From CAZUHB01 sp964620445 (GTDB lineage: Bacteria; Planctomycetota; B15-G4; CAYZWU01): a stretch of 64,000 bases of DNA. The notes under the pieces were generated by a model that made no database searches, was not told where the DNA came from, and was given only the letters and a program-made list of their open reading frames with translations. Position numbers and translations under genes: made by a program. This document shows positions 16,499-25,009 of this stretch, one piece after another; within the stretch, counting starts at the first letter, position 1, and each line of letters begins with the position of its first letter. Location of the stretch: the NCBI GenBank assembly GCA_964620445.1, contig CAZUHB010000023.1, positions 26,433 through 90,432 of the forward strand. Reading direction: 5' to 3'.

Positions 16499-17446
16499 TC
16501 AGCCGCGTCTCACTCCCTCCCCGGACAATCCCCCGAGAAAGGCATCGACGCAGAGACGCAATCCGGTGAGCGAATAACCTCCCTCCAGCGTGGACAGGAT
16601 CCTGCCGCCGCAGTGGCGGTCGGCAACATCTCCCAGAATGCGAGCGATTCGGGCGAAGTGTTCCGGTTCGAGATGGAGACCTCCGACCGGATCCTTCTCG
16701 TAGCCGTCGAATCCCGCTGAAACGAGAATCATCTCCGGATCGTGGGCGGTTGCGGCTTTCTCGATACCCGCGGCGAACGTCTCGACGGTCGCGTCCGGGA
16801 GCTGCCCGAAGGCGATGGGGAGGTTGAGCGTTTTTCCTTTCCCCGCCCCCTGTCCCGTCTCGGCGGCGCTCCCCGTGCCCGGGTAGAACGGAAACCGATG
16901 GAGGGAGAGAAAAAACACCGATTCCTCCTCGTAGAAAATGGCCTGCGTACCGTTTCCGTGATGCACATCGAAATCGACGATGAGGATCCGCTCCAGGCCG
17001 TGGCGTTCCCGGAGGTAGGCGGCAGCCACGGCCACGTTGTTGATGATGCAAAACCCGCCCGCCGCGGCCGCGAAGGCATGGTGCCCCGGGGGACGGACCA
17101 GGCAGAATGCGGAGCGGGCTTTCCCGGCCATGATCGCGTCCGCGCCGTCGCAGAGCGCACCGGCCGCATGAAGGGCCGCATCGAGAGATCGCTCCGATAC
17201 GGGCGTGTCTGGGTCGAGGTAACCACCGCCGCGGCGGCAGACCCTCTCCAGGGCCGAGAGATACGCCGGGTCGTGAATCCGGGCCACGTCCTCGTGATCG
17301 GCCCGTCTCGGAGCCAACAGATCGAGGCTTTCGCCGTACCTCTCATGGAGAAGGGACAGAATGGCGCGCAGCCGCCCCGGGTCTTCGGGATGGGGTCCGG
17401 TCTCGTGTTCGAGGAAGAGGGGATGGTAGTAGAGGAGAGTATCCAT
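16499..17446 (-). CDS. Histone deacetylase/AcuC/acetylpolyamine amidohydrolase family enzyme
   Basis: 315 residues, normal for bacterial members. Active-site motifs are intact: RPPGHHA with the His pair at 122-123, VDFDVHHGNGTQ near 157-168 with the zinc ligands Asp and His, SAGFDGYEKDP with the second Asp ligand, and EGGYS at the C-terminus. The enzyme removes acetyl groups from lysines or polyamines in the cytoplasm through a zinc-activated water. The substrate cannot be read from sequence; the two lysine-rich nucleoid proteins in this window are possible but speculative targets. It is a single gene. Confidence 0.92.
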   Translation of the reverse strand: MDTLLYYHPLFLEHETGPHPEDPGRLRAILSLLHERYGESLDLLAPRRADHEDVARIHDPAYLSALERVCRRGGGYLDPDTPVSERSLDAALHAAGALCDGADAIMAGKARSAFCLVRPPGHHAFAAAAGGFCIINNVAVAAAYLRERHGLERILIVDFDVHHGNGTQAIFYEEESVFFLSLHRFPFYPGTGSAAETGQGAGKGKTLNLPIAFGQLPDATVETFAAGIEKAATAHDPEMILVSAGFDGYEKDPVGGLHLEPEHFARIARILGDVADRHCGGRILSTLEGGYSLTGLRLCVDAFLGGLSGEGVRRG

Positions 17447-17578
17447 TTTCTTTCCGACCTGTTTTTTTCCGATAAGAGATCAGGTGCTATCCGCGGCAGT
17501 TCTTGAACAGGAGCGCGCCGGGTCATAGAATTCCTCTTTCGGAGCGACTTCTGTTCCCGGCGCGACTGGATCCCGCAT

Positions 17579-19120
17579 ATGAACCAAAAGAACGGCTCAG
17601 CCTCAACGAGCAACAGTCCTGACTCGCCCCTCTCGACCCTCGCCGTGCGGGTCCCCCTGCTGATCGTTGCCGGTCTCCTCGGCGTGCTCGTCCTTTTTCT
17701 CGTATTCGGGCCTGCGCGGGAGAGTTCGGCAAGGAAGCGGAACGTGGTCTTGATCGTGGCCGACGCGCTCCGGGCCGATCACCTGGGGTGTTACGGCTTT
17801 GACAGACCCACGTCGCCGGTCATCGACCGGCTCGCGGCCGAAGGGCTCCTGTGCACCGATTACAACACCGTGGTCCCGTCGACGCTGGCATCCTTCACAT
17901 CCATGTTCACGTCGAAGCACACGAAAGATCACGGCGCATCGCGCAACGGCTTCGTGCCTTTCGAAAAGCTTCCGACCCTTGCCGAGGCCTTTCGCGACGC
18001 CGGTTACGAGACGGCAGCGTTCGTCTCAAGCTACTGTATTACATCGGAGTTTGCTGTCAACAAGGGATTCGACCACTTCGATGAGGAAATGACCGCCACG
18101 ACCACGCTGCCCGACAACCAGATCATCCGCCCGGCCAAGAAGACGACCGATGCCTTCTTCCGCTGGCTCAACGCGCGGCACGGCGAGAAGCCATTCTTCG
18201 TGTTGATTCACTATTTCGATCCGCACTGGCCCTACGAGCCCCCGGCGCGCCATATCTCGGCCGTGCGAACCACCAAGAGCGGGATCAGGACTGCCTCCTA
18301 CGACGACATCAACAAGGCCAAGTACATCCTGGCTGATTCACAGGGGGTTCCCAACGACTACGTTTACGCGGTTCACGATCTCTACTGCGCGGAGATCCGC
18401 TACATGGACGACGAGATCGGCCGGGTAGTCAGGCGTTTCAGGGGAAAGGAGAAAGACGAGACCGATACGCTCATGGTCTTCACCTCCGATCACGGCGAGA
18501 CGTTCTGGGAACACAAGGATTTCTTTTTTCACGGCCTCACCGTCTACGAGACGGCCATCAACGTTCCTCTCATCTTCAACTGTCCCGGTTTGATACCGGC
18601 CGGCAAGGCGGTCGAGCTCCCCTTCAGCAACATCGATCTGGCTCCCACTCTTTGCCGACTGAACGGCGTGGCTATACCGGACAGCTTCACGGGCTCGGCG
18701 TTCGACTCCTTTATCGGCCTGTCCGAAGATCGAGAAACCCAGGCCGGGGCGGAGTCCGCCGACGGTCCCGACGGCGAACGAGCGCTGCGGCTCAGGTATT
18801 CGGAAGCCACCATGCCTTACAAGGTGGAAGAAGATATGCCGCGGCCCAACTATCAAAAATCCAAGTCGATCCGCCGCGGTCCCTGGAAGTACGTGGTCTA
18901 TCCCTTCACCGAGGATCCGGGCGAACTCTACAACATCGAGGATGATCCGGACGAATCGAACGATCTCGCCGGTAAGCAGGAACACGCGCAGATGATCGAG
19001 GCCTTCAAGGATGAACTCAACCGGTGGGCCAACGAGTTCGATCGGAACAAGGAGCGCGACCGGATCACCGATTCCGCGGCCGACAAGCTGGACAAGCTCG
19101 GCTACCACGGGGGGCGTTGA
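17579..19120 (+). CDS. Membrane-anchored sulfatase-like hydrolase (alkaline-phosphatase superfamily)
   Basis: 513 residues. An N-terminal helix (PLLIVAGLLGVLVLFLVFG) anchors it, with the domain outside. VVLIVADALRADHLGCYG supplies the first metal aspartate, FTSDHGETFWEH the other metal residues. The nucleophile region is VVPSTLASFTSMFTS: Ser/Thr, no C-x-[PA]-x-R, so it should not depend on formylglycine maturation. It ends KLGYHGGR, the same type of tail as the protein at 636-2030. It probably hydrolyses or transfers a phosphate-type ester at the cell envelope. It is transcribed alone. Confidence 0.85.
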   Translation: MNQKNGSASTSNSPDSPLSTLAVRVPLLIVAGLLGVLVLFLVFGPARESSARKRNVVLIVADALRADHLGCYGFDRPTSPVIDRLAAEGLLCTDYNTVVPSTLASFTSMFTSKHTKDHGASRNGFVPFEKLPTLAEAFRDAGYETAAFVSSYCITSEFAVNKGFDHFDEEMTATTTLPDNQIIRPAKKTTDAFFRWLNARHGEKPFFVLIHYFDPHWPYEPPARHISAVRTTKSGIRTASYDDINKAKYILADSQGVPNDYVYAVHDLYCAEIRYMDDEIGRVVRRFRGKEKDETDTLMVFTSDHGETFWEHKDFFFHGLTVYETAINVPLIFNCPGLIPAGKAVELPFSNIDLAPTLCRLNGVAIPDSFTGSAFDSFIGLSEDRETQAGAESADGPDGERALRLRYSEATMPYKVEEDMPRPNYQKSKSIRRGPWKYVVYPFTEDPGELYNIEDDPDESNDLAGKQEHAQMIEAFKDELNRWANEFDRNKERDRITDSAADKLDKLGYHGGR

Positions 19121-19156
19121 GAGGGAGGGCCCGATCGGGCCGGTCCCCGGCGTTTT

Positions 19157-20860
19157 TCAATCACGCCTCTTTTTCTTGTTCACCCATTTCATGGCCCAGT
19201 CCCGCCAGGCTCTTTCCATGGCCTCCACCGAATCGATGGTGGACGATCGCTTCTTCAGCCGCGACGACATGCCGCTGTCCTCGGTGGAACCCGCTCCGAA
19301 ATGACGTGCGAAGAGCGGGTCGAGTCCCTTGATGAAGGCGGTCTGGTTTCCGGTCTTGTCGAGCTTTCGATAGTGCTTCTGCAGATCCTTGAGGAAATTG
19401 AGGAAACCGAGCTTGTTGTTTTCCATGAGGAAATCGATGAGGCTCACCGCCTTGGCCACGCTCTCCGTCTTCAGGTTGCGATAGTGGGAGATGCGAAAGA
19501 GGTCCTCGATCTTGTCCGCCGTGGGATCCTGCGCCACACGGTGCATCGTCTCCTCGATGTCGCCCTCCCAGCGATAGCCGAGCCCCATTCCTTCCTTGCG
19601 GGCGTAGGAAAAGTCGAAATCGGTCGTGGAGGGCCCTCTCTCGCCGAGGTTCGTGATACAGACGTAGTGGGAGAATCCCTGCGAAAGCCAGGGCATGGTG
19701 ATCCGGCCCTTGAACGCGGCCGGCTTGCCGAGCCAGTTATCCATCATGGCATTGCTGAGCGAGCCGATCACACTCGTCGTGTAGTCGGCCGATTCGGGCC
19801 TTTTCTTGATCTTGGTCAGGTCCTCGGGGTCGTCGAGGTCGCGCGTCTCGAGAGCGGTGAACCGGTAGCTGATGATCGTCTGCGTCTTGGGCCGGGTGGC
19901 CGATCCTGCCTCCCCGCCGAGATGGAGGGTCAGCCTGAGCGATTCGGCGTGTTTGATATCGGCCAGCCCGGGAGCGAGCTTGCTCCGATTCCGGAGCGCA
20001 TCCTCCAGGGTGGTCGTGTGCTTGAGGAAATAGATGCGGCAGATCTCACCCTCCGGGATCTTTCTCAGATCCTTGATCCCGTCCACATACATGATTTCGG
20101 TGAAATCGCGATAGATGCGCTCTCCCGTTTTGAGCATCCTCTCGATCGTCTTGACCGGCAGGAAGTCGGACGCGACGGTTATGTGCTCCGACGAGGCAAG
20201 GCTGACCCGCCCGATGTCGGTCAGGCCCTGCAGAACATCGACGATCTTCTTCTGCTTCTCGTCGTACTTGAAGAATTCCGAACTCTTCTCTTCCTCGACC
20301 ACGTCGGGGTCGAGCTTCTTCAGTTCCTTTTCCACCTTGGCCTTGAAACTGGGCAGGTAGTTGGCGTCGCACCAGCTCAGGAGGCGGAGGAGTTTTTGCC
20401 GGCGGAGCACCTTGTCCTTCGTCGCCTTCGATGTTTTGAGCTTCTTTTTGAAGGCATCCACCAGGTCCTTGTACAGGTAGGCGCGCTTGATGAACTGGAT
20501 CGTCCCCGGTTTGAAATCCTTTTTCGGGTACATCACCTTCTTCTGGTACTTGACGTTCTTGAGTTCTCCCTCCTCGTCCTCCTCCGCGAAGATGCCGATC
20601 TTGATGCTCCCCGCGACCCTGTCCGTGCCCTTGCCCGTTTCCGGATCCATGCCGCCGAGCAGATCGCCGATATATTTCTTCGTACCGTCGGCGCTGGTGA
20701 TCCTGATGATCACCTTGTTCCGGTCGTCGTCTTTTCCGGGAGCCGCCAGTCCCGGCTCCGCGGTGAGAAGGAAAAGAAAAACGACGCAGAAAGAAATCTT
20801 CAACAGCCCCGTGAAGGGGCGGTGAAGCAATGTCACTGTGGTTTCCACTCGACCTGTCAT
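19157..20860 (-). CDS. Secreted protein of unknown function, possibly an inactive peptidase-MA relative
   Basis: 567 residues from ATG 20860 (GAGAGG upstream). The signal peptide is ISFCVVFLFLLTAEPGLA. Residues ~40-200 are Lys-rich and charged. The C-terminal third has MPWLSQGFSHYVCITNLGER and SVAKAVSLIDFLMENNKLGF, which resemble the W-L-x-E-G and Y-A-x-S-x-x-x-x-x-F-L segments of DUF1570/peptidase-MA proteins, but no HExxH is present where it would be expected (SVIGSLSNAMMDN). It may be an inactive member, or only similar by chance. The gene has no operon partners. Confidence 0.6.
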   Translation of the reverse strand: MTGRVETTVTLLHRPFTGLLKISFCVVFLFLLTAEPGLAAPGKDDDRNKVIIRITSADGTKKYIGDLLGGMDPETGKGTDRVAGSIKIGIFAEEDEEGELKNVKYQKKVMYPKKDFKPGTIQFIKRAYLYKDLVDAFKKKLKTSKATKDKVLRRQKLLRLLSWCDANYLPSFKAKVEKELKKLDPDVVEEEKSSEFFKYDEKQKKIVDVLQGLTDIGRVSLASSEHITVASDFLPVKTIERMLKTGERIYRDFTEIMYVDGIKDLRKIPEGEICRIYFLKHTTTLEDALRNRSKLAPGLADIKHAESLRLTLHLGGEAGSATRPKTQTIISYRFTALETRDLDDPEDLTKIKKRPESADYTTSVIGSLSNAMMDNWLGKPAAFKGRITMPWLSQGFSHYVCITNLGERGPSTTDFDFSYARKEGMGLGYRWEGDIEETMHRVAQDPTADKIEDLFRISHYRNLKTESVAKAVSLIDFLMENNKLGFLNFLKDLQKHYRKLDKTGNQTAFIKGLDPLFARHFGAGSTEDSGMSSRLKKRSSTIDSVEAMERAWRDWAMKWVNKKKRRD

Positions 20861-21094
20861 TGTCAAACCTCTCGTAATGATGAGCGTTTTCCTGTTAGGC
20901 GTCGGCGATCGACATGATCTGCGAAAAGCCAGCCGATAAGCCGCAGACGCCTTGACGCGGGAGTTTGTCGGTTTCATCGGCCCGCGGCACACCCGCAATC
21001 CTCTTTCGGCTCACCGGGCCAAAAAATCACACCCATAATTATATATGTTGCTTTGATTCCAAACAAAGAAAAGCCTGATCAACACCGGGTTGTT

Positions 21095-22927
21095 TCACAG
21101 GTCTTTCCAGTCCCTCTTGAGCGCCGAGGGAACCGGGTGCGGATCGGCGTCGCCCCTGGCCAGAAAACGACGCCGTTTGGCTTCCATCCTCTGCAGAATG
21201 CCGGCGTTGATCCGTTTGAAGAACGCCCTGAAATCGGCGCGGGCCGCCTCCGGACCCATGTACCACGTGAGGAAGCGTGCCTTGAGGAGGACACCCACAT
21301 CGCCGGGCAGGTGGCCGAGCTGAACGAGATTCTTCACGAACCGGCGCGTGGCGAGCCGCCTCTTGAAGGTGACCGTGTCGAGGTCGATGAGGTAGAGGAT
21401 CCGCCGTGGCCCGCTCCCGGCGACGAGAATGTTCTGCTCGCAGAGGTCGTGATGGCAAACCCCCATGTCGTGGATGTGCCGCACGAACCGGGCAACCTCG
21501 GCGGTGAGCGCGTGATCGAAGGAACTTCTCTCGAGGGGCGGCAGATTCATCCTGTTCCGCAGGGCGTATTCGTGAAGTTTGGCCGCGCCTTCGATGAATC
21601 GCGTGATGATGAATTCACGCCCCTGGCCGCGCGCCCATGCCACGGTTTCGGGCGTGGCCGTGCCCCGCACCTCGAGGCCGAGCCCGGCAATCCACGACCG
21701 TCTCGCCTCCGTCGGGAAGGGCAGGAAACGGCGCGCCAACGAACGGCGGCGGTACTCCTTGACACAATACTTCGCCGGCCCGGATCCGGTCTCCGCCTCG
21801 ATCGCCGTCACCTTGTTCTTGTTCGACGGGGGGATGAGGCGGCTGTCTCCTCGAGCGGCGACCGTGTCGTGTGTTCTGATGATATCGATCACTTCCTCGG
21901 GAGTGACCGTCCGCCGCAGGTTCATCCTGAATCGATCGATGCGTGCCCGTGTGAATTGTGAACTGGGCACCAGGCAACGGCGAGTCCTGCTCTTCATCTT
22001 GCGACGGTCGAGCGCGGCCACCAGACGGCCCACCTCGGCGGCAAGGTGTTCGGTGGACGGGGCGAAACCGTTGCGGAGAGCCAGGTACATCTCGAGAAAG
22101 ATCGGCACCTGGTCCGCGCCCAGCTGGCGGATCGATTCGGTCACACGCGCCAGGTTGAGCAAAGCCTGCCTCCGCTTGAGGCGCCGTGGAAAGTAGACGG
22201 TGTGGAGATCGATCACATGCAGATCGGGCGACGGGCTTTTCTGATTGCTCACGAGAACATTGCCCAGATGGAAATCGGCGTGGAAAACCGACGCCTCGTG
22301 AAGCATGGCGGTCAGCCGTGCGAGCTTGGAAAAAAGGAGGTTTTTGATCGTCTCGTTCCAGAGCCCCTGGCGCATCAGCTTGAGTGTGAAAGGGCCGTAG
22401 GAAATCGAATCCTCGATAAATGTGGCGGCAAAAAACGAATCGGCGAGAAACCCGAGTTGCCGCTTCTCCCCGTAAACGATCGGACTTGCCGTGGGGATGC
22501 CGAGTTCCTTGAAGCGCTGCATCACCCGCCACTCGGTGGAAGCGCGTGTCGGCAGGAGCATGTATTTCACGGCGTTGGCAAGCCCCGAGGAGTGGTAGTG
22601 CTTCAGGAGAAAATGTCTTTCGCCGATTTCGGCCTCGTAGACGGTGCGGACCATGTTGCTCTTGATGATCCGCGTCGCGCCGGTCGCGGCGGTTTCGGCC
22701 CTGTTATTGTCCGCACGGCCCGGCCCGCCTCCAGCGGCGGGATCGAAGCCGTCGAAGAACGTCCAGATCGCGTCGGCTTCCTTGCCGAATTCCGGGTTGA
22801 TCGACAACTCGTACCCGTTTCGCCTTTTCTTGATACAGTCGCCGATCGGATGACCTCCCTTTTCTGTCGAGGCGCGGCGAGACGGCCCGCTCGACGAGGA
22901 GAAACAAAAACACTCTCTCGTACTCAT
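21095..22927 (-). CDS. Second double-headed WaaP-like lipopolysaccharide kinase
   Basis: 610 residues; the first ~70 are poorly conserved-looking and the true start may be further in. Lobe one has RHFLLKHYH (Lys of the ATP site) at ~104-112, HADFHLGNVLVS at ~216-227 and VIDLHTVYF near 238. Lobe two has KYCVKEYRR near 387-395, HHDLCEQNILVAG at ~492-504 and LIDLDTVTF near 514. Both lobes keep the catalytic Asp and the metal Asp. The architecture matches the gene at 4082-5749, which suggests an old duplication or a dedicated pair acting on LPS core sugars. It is isolated from other LPS genes and flanked by AT-rich DNA. Confidence 0.78.
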   Translation of the reverse strand: MSTRECFCFSSSSGPSRRASTEKGGHPIGDCIKKRRNGYELSINPEFGKEADAIWTFFDGFDPAAGGGPGRADNNRAETAATGATRIIKSNMVRTVYEAEIGERHFLLKHYHSSGLANAVKYMLLPTRASTEWRVMQRFKELGIPTASPIVYGEKRQLGFLADSFFAATFIEDSISYGPFTLKLMRQGLWNETIKNLLFSKLARLTAMLHEASVFHADFHLGNVLVSNQKSPSPDLHVIDLHTVYFPRRLKRRQALLNLARVTESIRQLGADQVPIFLEMYLALRNGFAPSTEHLAAEVGRLVAALDRRKMKSRTRRCLVPSSQFTRARIDRFRMNLRRTVTPEEVIDIIRTHDTVAARGDSRLIPPSNKNKVTAIEAETGSGPAKYCVKEYRRRSLARRFLPFPTEARRSWIAGLGLEVRGTATPETVAWARGQGREFIITRFIEGAAKLHEYALRNRMNLPPLERSSFDHALTAEVARFVRHIHDMGVCHHDLCEQNILVAGSGPRRILYLIDLDTVTFKRRLATRRFVKNLVQLGHLPGDVGVLLKARFLTWYMGPEAARADFRAFFKRINAGILQRMEAKRRRFLARGDADPHPVPSALKRDWKDL

Positions 22928-23279
22928 ATTCTATTCTCGTGCGATATTCAATCGAGGAAATACATTGAAATTCGATATCTGCTTGATGGGGCTCTCTTTC
23001 AGGACCGGTTCGGAGGTTGCTGAAGGACCGCATGGGAAAGGTCGACAATGGCCGGCGTGACTTTTTCAACCGTTCTTCGAGTGGCGATTCGATGTGAATT
23101 CGATTCACGGTTTACACGATCCGTTTAATGCAATCGATCACTCTTATCCGATCTGGACGTGGTTATTTGTCCTACGATATCTCTTGCCGGGATGATTCGA
23201 ATCACTGTTTCGAAAATGATACAGGACGGCTCAAAAACCGGATCTACGATCGATCCTTCTACAATCGACTCGAATAGAA
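22928..23279. other. AT-rich intergenic region
   Basis: No gene is visible. The DNA is clearly AT-richer than its neighbours and holds short palindromes such as GTGAATTCGATTCAC at ~23090-23107. It probably contains promoters for the divergent kinase and HTH genes. Confidence 0.5.
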
Positions 23280-23308
23280 TTGTTATTTTCCTGGAACTTT
23301 GTTATATC
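23280..23308 (+). promoter_or_regulatory. Candidate promoter for the HTH/AT-hook gene
   Basis: TTGTTA (23280-23285), 17-base spacer, TATATC (23303-23308), about 75 bases before ATG 23385. Confidence 0.5.
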
Positions 23309-23384
23309 ATGATTGATAGTCACATGTATGTTGATACGTAATGATGTGTCGAGTAATTTCACGTTATTGAAAATGGAGAACGAA

Positions 23385-23801
23385 ATGGCGGACTGGATCA
23401 CACTTCAAGATGCAGCAGATATTGTCGGTGTCAGAAAAGGTACGCTGTGCATGTGGAGGCTCAGGAATAAATTCCCTTTCAAGTCGAAAGGAAAAGGCCG
23501 CGGGCTCATGGTCAACAAGGGCTCTGTGGAAAAATGGGTCGCCGATGGAGGAAGGGCCGCAATCAAGCCTGGTCGCCCCCCCAAGAAAGGTCGCAAGAAA
23601 GTGGGCCGCCCCGCGGGAACCGTCAAGGTGAAGAAAGCCTCTCCCGGACGTCCCCCGAAAGCCCGCCCGAGCAGCGGTCTCTCGTTCAGAACCGAGGCGA
23701 GCTTGGGCGAGATCCAGGAATTCGTGGCTGCCGTCCAGGGCGGTCAGAGCGTTCAGGTCCTGCCTGACAAATCCGGATATGTCCTGACCCTGAACAAGTG
23801 A
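23385..23801 (+). CDS. HTH (MerR/excisionase-like) AT-hook DNA-binding protein
   Basis: 138 residues. The ATG at 23385 is preferred over one 12 bases earlier because GGAG lies six bases before it. Residues 1-55 (DWITLQDAADIVGVRKGTLCMW) are a winged-helix/excisionase-type HTH. A basic linker follows with AT-hook cores KPGRPPKKGRKKVGRPAG and SPGRPPKARP. The last ~45 residues form a small non-basic domain ending YVLTLNK. This resembles the basic-plus-small-domain layout of the protein at 9467-9841. It probably binds AT-rich DNA as a regulator or nucleoid protein. tRNA-Asp follows with its own promoter. Confidence 0.78.
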   Translation: MADWITLQDAADIVGVRKGTLCMWRLRNKFPFKSKGKGRGLMVNKGSVEKWVADGGRAAIKPGRPPKKGRKKVGRPAGTVKVKKASPGRPPKARPSSGLSFRTEASLGEIQEFVAAVQGGQSVQVLPDKSGYVLTLNK

Positions 23802-23840
23802 AAACAAGTGAAAAAACACGCTGGGATCGGCTGAAAACAG

Positions 23841-23868
23841 TTGCATTCAGCCGTTCGCTTCATATAAT
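23841..23868 (+). promoter_or_regulatory. Candidate tRNA-Asp promoter
   Basis: TATAAT at 23863-23868 with TTGCAT at 23841-23846 (16-base spacer); the tRNA begins 17 bases after the -10 box. Confidence 0.55.
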
Positions 23869-23884
23869 TCTCACTTCTCAAAGC

Positions 23885-23962
23885 GGGGGTGTAGCTCAGT
23901 TGGTTTAGAGCGCTAGCCTGTCACGCTAGAGGCCGAGGGTTCAAGTCCCTTCACCCTCGCCA
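23885..23962 (+). tRNA. tRNA-Asp (anticodon GTC)
   Basis: The acceptor stem GGGGGTG pairs with CACCCTC (one G-U pair). The D arm starts GCTCAGTTGG. The anticodon stem CTAGC/GCTAG encloses CTGTCAC, giving anticodon GTC. The T arm has TTCAAGT. Discriminator base G and an encoded CCA end the gene at 23962. Confidence 0.97.
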
Positions 23963-23969
23963 GCCGCTT

Positions 23970-24010
23970 AAAAGCGCGTCACCGGGAAACTGGCGGCGCG
24001 CTTTTTTTTT
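23970..24010 (+). terminator. Rho-independent terminator after tRNA-Asp
   Basis: AAAGCGCG (23971-23978) pairs with CGCGCTTT, with an 18-base loop, running into nine T residues. Confidence 0.85.
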
Positions 24011-24108
24011 CTCCCCATTCGGGACCATTTCGAGTGAAATGAATGTAATCTGTTTATCCTTGAGGCGTTATGTTTTGGCGCCCCAGAACCGATCACAGAT
24101 GTCGTCGA

Positions 24109-24831
24109 TCAGTCCCCTTTTTCGACGAAAACCCCCAGGGCGGGATCGACGATTTCCACCCGCGCCTGGCTGACCAGGTCGGGCAGGGTTTTCTGAAGGA
24201 ATTCCGGATTGTGGTCGAAGGCGAGCAGGATGACCGACGCGTCCAGCCGGTCCAGTGCGTCGGAGGCCCCTTTTTCAATTTTTTTCACGTAAACGACGTA
24301 ACAGCCCACGAGGGACAGAAACGGCTCCGACAGGGTCCCCGGCTCCATGGAATAGGCGTTTCGCGGCAGGGGATAGGGGAGGGCGCTCCCCCGGCCGAAG
24401 AATCCCAGGCGGCCCTTGGATGCCGCAACGGACGGTGTCGAATGCTCCGCCGACAGGGCGGCGAAATTGGATCTGTCGTCCTTGACCTGTTTTCTGACCG
24501 CTTTTGCCCGTGAGACGAGCTCGGGGATCGTTTCGGCGTAGGCTTGGCGCACGACGGCAAAGGGGATGAGCATGTCGTTGATCACACGGGATTTCACCTC
24601 GTCGAGGGTGAAGTGACCCGGCTTCTTGACCTCCCCCTCAACGGCCAGATTGGTGTAAGTGAGCTGAAACTCGAGTTCCTTCTCGAATTCGGTGAGCGTG
24701 ATCGGAATATCGTTGACCCGCAGGATCACCGGCCCCTCGTCGGCCGTCTCCCCCGAACAGCCTGCCAGGACGAGCCCCAGAAAGGATGGAGCAAAAAGTA
24801 TCACAAAGCGCGAAAAAGGAGCGGTTTTCAT
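24109..24831 (-). CDS. Parvulin-type peptidyl-prolyl isomerase lipoprotein (SurA/PrsA-like)
   Basis: 240 residues. The lipoprotein signal ends LVLAGC (Cys25). The N-terminal helical chaperone part starts VNDIPITLTEFEKELEF, which is the usual opening of SurA/PrsA proteins. The parvulin region holds STPSVAASKGRLGFFGRG and MEPGTLSEPFLSLVGCYVVYV, a slightly reduced form of the rotamase fold. It probably assists folding of exported proteins in the periplasm. Start ATG 24831 has GGAGGA upstream. It is divergent from the flippase operon. The rotamase domain is short, so chaperone activity may dominate. Confidence 0.82.
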   Translation of the reverse strand: MKTAPFSRFVILFAPSFLGLVLAGCSGETADEGPVILRVNDIPITLTEFEKELEFQLTYTNLAVEGEVKKPGHFTLDEVKSRVINDMLIPFAVVRQAYAETIPELVSRAKAVRKQVKDDRSNFAALSAEHSTPSVAASKGRLGFFGRGSALPYPLPRNAYSMEPGTLSEPFLSLVGCYVVYVKKIEKGASDALDRLDASVILLAFDHNPEFLQKTLPDLVSQARVEIVDPALGVFVEKGD

Positions 24832-25009
24832 CGAGTTCCTCCGAATTCAGGCCGGCAGATCCAGGACCGATCGAGCCGAAGAGCCACAATTTTGAGATCG
24901 CTCCCGGCCGATGGATGACGAGCCACCGCTGCCGGTTTCACTTGGCTAACGTGTTACGTTTCATTAATGTATAAAATCAAAACGTGCGGGCAACCCCCAA
25001 AGGCAGAGG

